The position numbers and the translations under genes are program-made. Below, one piece after another: positions 58,622 through 64,000 of a DNA stretch of 64,000 nt. The stretch is from JAOPZW01 sp963806015. Lineage in GTDB: Bacteria; Actinomycetota; Thermoleophilia; Solirubrobacterales; Solirubrobacteraceae. Every line of letters begins with the position of its first letter. The first letter of the stretch is position 1. The notes below the pieces were generated by a model, which searched no databases, had not been told where the DNA came from, and saw nothing but the letters and a program-made list of their open reading frames with translations. Location: the NCBI GenBank assembly GCA_963806015.1, contig CAWDWM010000002.1, positions 186,001 to 250,000 of the forward strand. Reading direction: 5' to 3'.

Positions 58622-59863
58622 GTGGACCTGCCCGCGCGCCCAACCGTACCCCTGGCCGCTGCCCAGCGGTGGGTCGTCATCGCCGCACTGCTGATCGCCG
58701 CCCTGGTCCCGAGCGCCGCGCTCGCGCAGGCACCCGCGGGCACCGGCGGCGCCGCCCCCACGCAGGCACCGGTGCCGCCCGCCGCCGCGCCGCCCTCTAC
58801 GGCGCGACCCGTCGTCGATGCGATCACCTGCTGGACGGCTTGTCTGGGCATCGCGCGCGCCACCCCCGGAAGCGTCGTGCGCATCAGCGGCGAGGGGATG
58901 GCGACGGTGACCAGCGTCATCTTTCTCGGCCGCCGCGGCTACCGCGATGACGTGACCGTCCCGACCACCCCGGTGTCGCCCACGGCGGTCGAGACGACGG
59001 TGCCCGCGCGCGCTCACGGCGGCCTCGTGCGCGTCGTCTCCGCCACGGGCCGGCGATCGCTGCGCTCGCGGATGCGCCTCGTCATCCGCCCCACGGGCAC
59101 GCGCGACCCCGGCGGCCCGGTGGTCGAGGCCAAGGTGCAGACGCGCAAGCTGCTCTTCGAGGGCGGCCGGACGGCGACCGTGGCCTTCTACGTCCGCGGC
59201 GTGGCGCCGGTCGACGTCGCCGTCGACGTGGTGCGCGCAAGCGATCGCGTCGCCGTCGCCCACTTCGCCATGCCGGCCACCGCCCCCGGCAGCGTGCACA
59301 GCGTGGACTGGGACGGCATGGTCGCCGGCGTGGCGCAACCCGACGGTCGCTACGTCTTCCAGGTGGCGGCCGCGATCGCCGGCGGCGCGGGAGCCCGGGC
59401 GGCGCAGGCGGGCGCGCCCGCGCCCCGCCGCGAGAGCTTCTGGCTCGTCCACGACGTCTTCCCGATCGCCGGCCCGCACACCTACGGCGACGGCTTCGGT
59501 GCCCAGCGCAGCGGCCACGTCCACGAGGGCCAGGACGTCATGGCCGACTGCGGCCTGCCGCTGCTGGCGACGCGCGCGGGGGCCGTGAAGTTCGCCGGCA
59601 GCCAGTCGCTGGCGGGCAACTACGTGGTCATCTCCGCGGCCGACGGCACCGCCGACTACGTCTACATGCACCTGCGCGACCCCGCCCTGGTGCACAAGGG
59701 CGACGCGGTCACCCCCGGCGAGACGATCGGCTTCGTGGGCCGCACCGGCGACGCCACCGCCTGCCACCTGCACTTCGAGCTGTGGCCGGCACCCGGCTGG
59801 TACACGGGCGGGCGCCCGATCGATCCGCTGCCCAGCCTGAAGGCCTGGGACGTCGCGGCGTAG
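58622..59863 (+). CDS. Secreted M23-family peptidoglycan endopeptidase
   Basis: 413-aa exported protein. The signal peptide (WVVIAALLIAALVPSAALA) is followed by a Pro/Ala-rich stretch and a beta-rich region (about 75-190: RATPGSVVRISGEGM). The C-terminal M23 domain has SGHVHEGQDVMADCG (first zinc ligands His and Asp), NYVVISAADGTADYVYMHL and the final CHLHFELW. Such LytM-type enzymes cleave peptide cross-links in the wall. The GTG start comes directly after the c-di-AMP riboswitch, tying wall turnover to that second messenger. It is convergent with the M48 gene, 7 bp away. Confidence 0.93.
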   Translation: MDLPARPTVPLAAAQRWVVIAALLIAALVPSAALAQAPAGTGGAAPTQAPVPPAAAPPSTARPVVDAITCWTACLGIARATPGSVVRISGEGMATVTSVIFLGRRGYRDDVTVPTTPVSPTAVETTVPARAHGGLVRVVSATGRRSLRSRMRLVIRPTGTRDPGGPVVEAKVQTRKLLFEGGRTATVAFYVRGVAPVDVAVDVVRASDRVAVAHFAMPATAPGSVHSVDWDGMVAGVAQPDGRYVFQVAAAIAGGAGARAAQAGAPAPRRESFWLVHDVFPIAGPHTYGDGFGAQRSGHVHEGQDVMADCGLPLLATRAGAVKFAGSQSLAGNYVVISAADGTADYVYMHLRDPALVHKGDAVTPGETIGFVGRTGDATACHLHFELWPAPGWYTGGRPIDPLPSLKAWDVAA

Positions 59864-59870
59864 CCCGCGG

Positions 59871-60770
59871 CTACTGCACCGGCCGCGGCAGTCGCGCCGA
59901 GCCCATCGCGCGCTCCATGCGCTCCAGGCGCTCGATCCGCTGCTCCAGCGGCGGGTGGGTCGCCCCGAGGCGCCCGGCCCAGCCGCCGCCCTCCTCCTCG
60001 ACCGCCAGCAGGTGGAAGATGTCGCGGCAGGCCGCCACGCGCAGGTCCTCCTGCGGGATCAGCGCCAGCTGACCGGAGATCCGCCGCAGCGCCGAGGCCA
60101 GGGCGGCGGGCCGGCCGGTGAGCGCGGCCGATCCGGCGTCGGCCGCGAGCTCGCGATCGCGCGAGAGCACCTGGGTGCCCAGCAGCGACACCCGCCCGAC
60201 GCCCGCGGCGACCACGCCGCCCATGAGCGCGAACCACCAGCCGCCGCGCAGCATCCGCTTGCCGCCGTCGAGGAGAACCGCACCCGGTCCGCCGACCGCG
60301 GTCATGACCGCGGCGTCGCGGTTGACGAGGTGCGCCAGCTCGTGTCCGACGACGGCCTCGAGCTCGGCGGGCGTGAGCAGCTCGAGCAACCCGCGCGTCA
60401 CGTGCAGGCGCGCGCGCTCGCGCGAGAGCCCGACCAGCCACGAGTTGGGCTGGCGCTCGGGCTCGATGACGATCTCGGGCTTGGGCACGTCGGCGAGGAC
60501 GCAGAGGCGGTCGACGATCGCGTGCAGCTCGGGCGCCTGCGCCGGCGGGACCGGCTCCGCGCGCGGCCGGTTGCGGCGCTCGGTGATCGATCCGCCGATG
60601 CCGATCGCCGCGGCGATCGCGAAGGCGGCGACGAGCTTGAAGGGCGCGAGCGCGACGATGGCCGCCGCGCACGCCAGGACGATCAGCGGGGTGCAGACCG
60701 CGGCGAGCAGCATCCGGGCCTGAAGGCCGCGGTCGGGCCGGAAGAGGTCGGGCCGGCGACGTCGCCGCAT
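59871..60770 (-). CDS. M48-family (HtpX-like) membrane metallopeptidase
   Basis: 299-aa zinc peptidase. Two hydrophobic segments near the N-terminus (MLLAAVCTPLIVLACAAAIVALAPF, LVAAFAIAAAIGIGG) anchor it. The zinc motif is VVGHELAHLVN (HExxH), and the third ligand glutamate is in SRDRELAADAGSA. THPPLEQRIERLERM is the standard C-terminal mark. HtpX-type enzymes degrade misfolded membrane proteins. The ATG at 60770 is preceded by GAGGG; a GTG at 60794 is possible. Confidence 0.92.
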   Translation of the reverse strand: MRRRRRPDLFRPDRGLQARMLLAAVCTPLIVLACAAAIVALAPFKLVAAFAIAAAIGIGGSITERRNRPRAEPVPPAQAPELHAIVDRLCVLADVPKPEIVIEPERQPNSWLVGLSRERARLHVTRGLLELLTPAELEAVVGHELAHLVNRDAAVMTAVGGPGAVLLDGGKRMLRGGWWFALMGGVVAAGVGRVSLLGTQVLSRDRELAADAGSAALTGRPAALASALRRISGQLALIPQEDLRVAACRDIFHLLAVEEEGGGWAGRLGATHPPLEQRIERLERMERAMGSARLPRPVQ

Positions 60771-60823
60771 CGTGCCCTCGAGAGTACTCCGCACGCTGAA
60801 CGGGCGTCAACAAGCGCAACTGG

Positions 60824-60829
60824 TAGGTT
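60824..60829 (+). promoter_or_regulatory. -10 box (TAGGTT) of the epimerase gene
   Basis: Ends seven bases before the ATG at 60837. The same TAGGTT, with the same distance, precedes the gene at 12918. Confidence 0.45.
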
Positions 60830-60836
60830 GCAGGTC

Positions 60837-61799
60837 ATGCGCCTACTCGTGCTCGGCGGGACCGTCTTTCTCGGCCGCCACGTCGTCGCCGAGGCACTGC
60901 AGCGCGGCCACGAGGTCACGCTCTTTCACCGTGGCCGCCACGGCGCCGAGCTCTTCCCTGAGGCCGAGCACGCCCTGGGCGATCGCGGCGGCGACCTGGC
61001 GGCGCTGAGCGGGCGTGCATGGGACGCGGCCATCGACACGAGCGGCTACGAGCCGGCCGACGTGGCGCGCTCCAGCGCGCTCGAGCTCGGCCATCTGGTC
61101 TTCGTCTCGACCTGCAACGTCTACCCCGCGTGGCCGGCCGAGCCGGTCGACGAGGACAGTCCGGTGTGGAGCGAGGGCGACGACTACGGCCCGCTCAAGG
61201 CGGCCTGCGAGCGTGCCGCGCGCGCGGCGATGCCCGATCGCGTCGCCAGCGTCCGTGCGGGGCTGATCTGCGGGCCCCACGACAACATCTTCCGCCTGCC
61301 GTGGTGGATCCAGCGGATCGCCGCCGGCGGCGAGGTCGTCGCCCCGGGTGATCCGGAGCGCTCGGTCCAGCTCGTCGATGCCCGCGATCTCGCGGCGTGG
61401 ATGGTCGACCTCGCCGAGCAGCGCGTGGACGGCGCCTTCAACGGCACCGCACCGCCCGGGCGCACGACGATGCGCGAGGTGCTCGAGGCCGCGGTGCAGG
61501 CAACGGGCAGCGACGCGCGGCTGCACTGGGTGGCCGACGACGTCCTCGTGGCGCACGAGGTCGAGCCGTGGGACGAGCTGCCGCTGTGGATCCCGCCCGA
61601 CACCGGCGCGGGCACGTGGGCCATCGGGACCGAGCGCGCCCAGGCGGCCGGCCTGCGCTGCCGGCCGGTCGCCGCGACCGTCGCCGACACCTGGGCCTGG
61701 CTGCGCGATGGCGGCGCGGAGGCGATGGGCGACTGGCGCGCCGAGAACCGCCCGCGCGGGTTGAGCCCCGAGCGCGAGCGCGCGCTGCTCGCCGTGTGA
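60837..61799 (+). CDS. NAD-dependent epimerase/dehydratase (extended SDR)
   Basis: 320-aa Rossmann-fold protein. The cofactor motif is VLGGTVFLGRHVVAEALQRGHEV. The active-site area is unusual: LVFVSTCNVYPAW holds the serine/threonine region, while the expected YxxxK appears as YGPLKAACE. RSVQLVDARDLAAWMVDLAE fits isoflavone-reductase or sugar-epimerase-like members. Substrate unknown. It is divergent from the M48 gene and followed by the LLM oxidoreductase gene after 12 bases. Confidence 0.85.
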   Translation: MRLLVLGGTVFLGRHVVAEALQRGHEVTLFHRGRHGAELFPEAEHALGDRGGDLAALSGRAWDAAIDTSGYEPADVARSSALELGHLVFVSTCNVYPAWPAEPVDEDSPVWSEGDDYGPLKAACERAARAAMPDRVASVRAGLICGPHDNIFRLPWWIQRIAAGGEVVAPGDPERSVQLVDARDLAAWMVDLAEQRVDGAFNGTAPPGRTTMREVLEAAVQATGSDARLHWVADDVLVAHEVEPWDELPLWIPPDTGAGTWAIGTERAQAAGLRCRPVAATVADTWAWLRDGGAEAMGDWRAENRPRGLSPERERALLAV

Positions 61800-61811
61800 A
61801 AGGCTCGCGCG

Positions 61812-62852
61812 ATGGCGCGCGAGCTGAAGCTGGGCCTCAACACGGGCTACTGGGGCGCCGGCCCGCCGGCCGGCGTGCAGGACGCGATCGCCGAGGCCGA
61901 GCGCCTCGGCTTCGACTCGATGTGGACGGCCGAGGCCTACGGCTCCGACGTGCTGACGCCGCTGGCGTGGTGGGGCGCCCGGACCGAGCGCCTGCGCCTG
62001 GGCACGGCGATCGTGCAGCTGTCGGCGCGCACGCCGGCGGCCACCGCGATGGCGGCGATGACGATGGACCACCTCTCCGGCGGGCGCTTCATCCTCGGCC
62101 TCGGGGTCTCCGGCCCGCAGGTGGTCGAGGGCTGGTACGGCCAGCCGTTCGCCAAGCCGCTGGCCCGCACGCGCGAGTACATCGCGATCCTGCGCGACAT
62201 CTTCGCGCGCGCGGACCGCGTCACCGCGCCCGGGCCGCACTACCCGCTCCCCTATCCGGGCGGGACCGGGCTGGGCAAGCCGCTGAAGTCCACGTTGCAT
62301 CCCGTGCGCGAGACGATCCCGATCTTCCTGGGCGCCGAGGGGCCCAAGAACGTCGCGCTGTGCGGCGAGCTGTGCGACGGCTGGCTGGCGCTCTTCTTCT
62401 CGCCGAGCAACGAGGGCTTCTATCGCGACGCGCTGGCCGAGGGCTTCGCGCGCGACGGCGCGCGGCGCTCGTTCGACGACTTCGAGGTCTGCGCGACCGT
62501 GCCCTTCATCGTCCACGACGACGTCGAGGCGGCCGCCGACATGCTGCGCCCGATGTACGCCCTGTACTTCGGCGGCATGGGCGCGCGCGGCGCGAACTTC
62601 CACCACGACGTCGCGGTGCGCCTCGGCTACGAGGCCGAGGCCAAGCGCTGCCAGGACCTCTATCTCGAGGGGCGCAAGGACGAGGCCGCCGCCGCGCTGC
62701 CGACGAGGCTCGTCGAGGAGCTCGCCCTCATCGGGCCGCGCGACAAGATCCGCCACGACCTCGAGGCCTGGCGCGAATCGATCGTCACGACGATGCTGGT
62801 CGCGGGCTCGCCGGAGATGCTGCGCGACGCCGCGGAGCTGGTGCTCGCCTAG
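61812..62852 (+). CDS. LLM-class F420-dependent oxidoreductase
   Basis: 346-aa TIM-barrel flavin/F420 enzyme of the luciferase-like monooxygenase family. Family segments are LGLNTGYWGAGPPAGVQDAIAEAERLGFDSMWTAEAYGSD, RLRLGTAIVQLSARTPAATAMAAMTMDHLSGGRFILGLGVSGPQVVEGWYG, and TIPIFLGAEGPKNVALCGELCDGWL. This pattern is that of F420-dependent members in actinobacteria. The reaction is unknown. It probably shares a transcript with the epimerase gene. Its stop overlaps the convergent small gene in CTAG. Confidence 0.9.
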   Translation: MARELKLGLNTGYWGAGPPAGVQDAIAEAERLGFDSMWTAEAYGSDVLTPLAWWGARTERLRLGTAIVQLSARTPAATAMAAMTMDHLSGGRFILGLGVSGPQVVEGWYGQPFAKPLARTREYIAILRDIFARADRVTAPGPHYPLPYPGGTGLGKPLKSTLHPVRETIPIFLGAEGPKNVALCGELCDGWLALFFSPSNEGFYRDALAEGFARDGARRSFDDFEVCATVPFIVHDDVEAAADMLRPMYALYFGGMGARGANFHHDVAVRLGYEAEAKRCQDLYLEGRKDEAAAALPTRLVEELALIGPRDKIRHDLEAWRESIVTTMLVAGSPEMLRDAAELVLA

Positions 62853-63028
62853 CGCGAGGGCGGATCGGAGCTCGAGTCCGAGGGCCCGAGCTGCACCGAG
62901 AACGGCTCGCCCGTGGGGAGCGTCCCCTGCAGATAGAAGCGGCCGTCGCGCATGACGAGCTTGTCGTATTTGGGCGCCTGACCGGGCGCGGCCCCGAGGG
63001 GCTGGTACCGCTCGAACTCTTGATCCAT
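62849..63028 (-). CDS. Small protein of unknown function (59 residues)
   Basis: Short frame on the minus strand: MDQEFERYQPLGAAPG, KYDKLVMRDGRFYLQGTLP, TGEPFSVQLGPSDSSSDPPS. It begins with an ATG at 63028 and ends in the CTAG shared with the LLM stop. The balanced composition (many Y, F, D, K), unlike the Arg/Ala-rich shadow frames, argues that it is real. The middle looks like a small beta structure. No family is recognised. Confidence 0.6.
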   Translation of the reverse strand: MDQEFERYQPLGAAPGQAPKYDKLVMRDGRFYLQGTLPTGEPFSVQLGPSDSSSDPPSR

Positions 63029-63039
63029 GGCGGCCGACT

Positions 63040-63405
63040 CTAGCGGGCGAGCGGCGGAATCACGCAGATGAAGCCCAGCGGCTCGTCGCCGAGCGCCTCG
63101 AAGCAGTGCAGCTCGTCGCCGGCCACGTAGACGACGTCTCCCGGGCCGACCTCGTGCACCTCGTCGCCCAGGGTCACGCGCCCGCGGCCCTTCTGGATGA
63201 CCACCCCATGGTCATGGGGATGCTGCTCGCGCCGCGTCTGCTTGCCGGGCTCCACGTGGAAGTAGCGCACGTGGTAGTTGGGGACCTCGTCGAGCGCGCC
63301 GATCAGGTCGTGGCGCTCGACGCCCTCCAGCGAGGGATCGTCGTAGGCCGCCGGCGCGACGTCATCCCACGCGCGCTGCGACTGGCGATGGCGAACGAAG
63401 CCCAT
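63040..63405 (-). CDS. Cupin-domain protein
   Basis: 121-aa single cupin barrel. Metal-binding motif 1 is EQHPHDHGVVIQKGRGRVTLG (two His, a third His position before a Gly) and motif 2 is GDVVYVAGDELHCFEALGDEP. The function is not evident; small stand-alone cupins may be isomerases, dioxygenases or sensors. It follows guaA on the same strand by 9 bases and precedes the 59-aa gene. Confidence 0.85.
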   Translation of the reverse strand: MGFVRHRQSQRAWDDVAPAAYDDPSLEGVERHDLIGALDEVPNYHVRYFHVEPGKQTRREQHPHDHGVVIQKGRGRVTLGDEVHEVGPGDVVYVAGDELHCFEALGDEPLGFICVIPPLAR

Positions 63406-63414
63406 GCCCTGAGG

Positions 63415-64000
63415 TTATTCCCACTCGATCGTGCCGGGGGGCTTGGACGTGATGTCCAGCACCACCCGGTTGACCTCGCGCAGCTCGCCGATCATGCGCG
63501 CGGCGATCTGCTCGAGCAGGTCGTAGGGCAGGCGGGCCCAGTCGGCGGTCATCGCGTCGTCGCTGGTGACCGCGCGGATGACGACGACGTAGCCGTAGGT
63601 GCGCTCGTCGCCCTGGACGCCCACCGTCCGCACGTCGGGCAGGACGCAGAAGCTCTGCCACAGCTCGCGATAGAGGCCGGCGTTGCGGATCTCGTCCTGC
63701 AGGATGAAGTCGGCGTCGCGCAGGACGTCCAGGCGCTCCTTGGTCGCCTCGCCGCCCACGACGCGGATGGCCAGGCCCGGCCCGGGGAAGGGCTGGCGCC
63801 ACACCAGGCGCTCGGGGAGCCCGAGCTCGGCGCCGACGGCGCGGACCTCGTCCTTGAACAGCGCGCGCAGGGGCTCGACGAGCTCGAACTGCAGGTCGTC
63901 GGGCAGCCCGCCCACGTTGTGGTGGGACTTGATCGTCGCCGCCCCGGTGCCGCCGCCGGACTCGATGACGTCCGAGTACAGGGTGCCCTGCACGAGGAAG
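63415..64000 (-). CDS. guaA: GMP synthase (glutamine-hydrolysing), C-terminal part
   Basis: The last ~195 residues of the synthetase half, cut by the window edge. It reads FLVQGTLYSDVIESGG, IKSHHNVGGLPDDLQFELVEPLRALFKDEVR, FPGPGLAIRVVG and the standard C-terminus RVVLDITSKPPGTIEWE. The enzyme aminates XMP to GMP using glutamine and ATP. The catalytic amidotransferase and ATP-PPase N-terminal parts lie outside the window. Confidence 0.96.
   Translation of the reverse strand, partial: FLVQGTLYSDVIESGGGTGAATIKSHHNVGGLPDDLQFELVEPLRALFKDEVRAVGAELGLPERLVWRQPFPGPGLAIRVVGGEATKERLDVLRDADFILQDEIRNAGLYRELWQSFCVLPDVRTVGVQGDERTYGYVVVIRAVTSDDAMTADWARLPYDLLEQIAARMIGELREVNRVVLDITSKPPGTIEWE

Overview
The window is GC-rich from end to end. 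Genes sit almost back to back with ATGA/GTGA/TGATG overlaps, GTG and TTG starts are frequent, and many starts are preceded by a TAGRNT-type -10 box with no Shine-Dalgarno. The gene content (PknB/PP2C signalling, ECF sigma factors, an F420-type LLM oxidoreductase, aa3/caa3 oxidases with ctaB, ROK plus ABC sugar uptake, a ydaO-type riboswitch before a cell-wall hydrolase) fits a chromosomal segment of an actinobacterium. My inference is the Thermoleophilia/Solirubrobacterales, but no marker here proves it. No tRNA, rRNA or CRISPR array was seen.

Layout. 1-5.7 kb: a frameshifted CsgG-like gene, trxB, a flippase-like membrane protein, a PAP2 phosphatase and a PknB-type kinase with an extracytoplasmic beta-propeller. 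5.8-7.3 kb: an IS110-family element with the hallmarks of the IS1111 subgroup, inserted into a dyad between two convergent genes. 7.4-12.9 kb: regulators (FHA-HTH, two ECF sigma factors, HTH/Clp-N pair), a VOC protein, a CDF transporter and a C26 amidotransferase. 12.9-23.4 kb: an enoyl-CoA hydratase and two cytochrome oxidase clusters. The first has ctaC, A1-type ctaD, ctaB and two small membrane proteins. The second has subunit II fused to cytochrome c, A2-type subunit I, a duplicated USP-like protein, subunit III and a 36-residue membrane protein. 23.4-34.6 kb: a long palindromic intergenic element, MFS transporter, GGDEF/EAL protein, alpha-oxoamine synthase, cytochrome c-cupredoxin lipoprotein, glycosyltransferase, pdxH and secreted proteins. 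34.6-47.1 kb: housekeeping genes (HIT protein, M28 peptidase, CCA transferase, alr, PP2C, DsbA-like, nnr, acpS, glmS). 47.3-54.3 kb: a sugar-uptake locus (ROK repressor, binding protein, two permeases, GH3 glycosidase). 54.3-64 kb: glmM, rplM-rpsI with a very long repeat-bearing S9 extension, a c-di-AMP riboswitch before an M23 peptidase, M48 peptidase, epimerase, LLM oxidoreductase, cupin and the 3' part of guaA.

How the genes connect. The two oxidase clusters supply alternative terminal oxidases; ctaB makes their heme precursor, and the cytochrome c-cupredoxin lipoprotein could feed them electrons. glmS and glmM supply UDP-GlcNAc precursors and alr supplies D-alanine for peptidoglycan. The M23 hydrolase is probably tied to c-di-AMP, hence to osmotic and wall stress. 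The ROK locus imports and cleaves a plant-type oligosaccharide; its ABC ATPase is not in the window.

The least explained items are the IS1111-like element with its possible bridge RNA, the two related convergent-gap palindromes (one split by that IS), the 39-bp coding minisatellite in rpsI, and the duplicated USP-like protein inside an oxidase operon.
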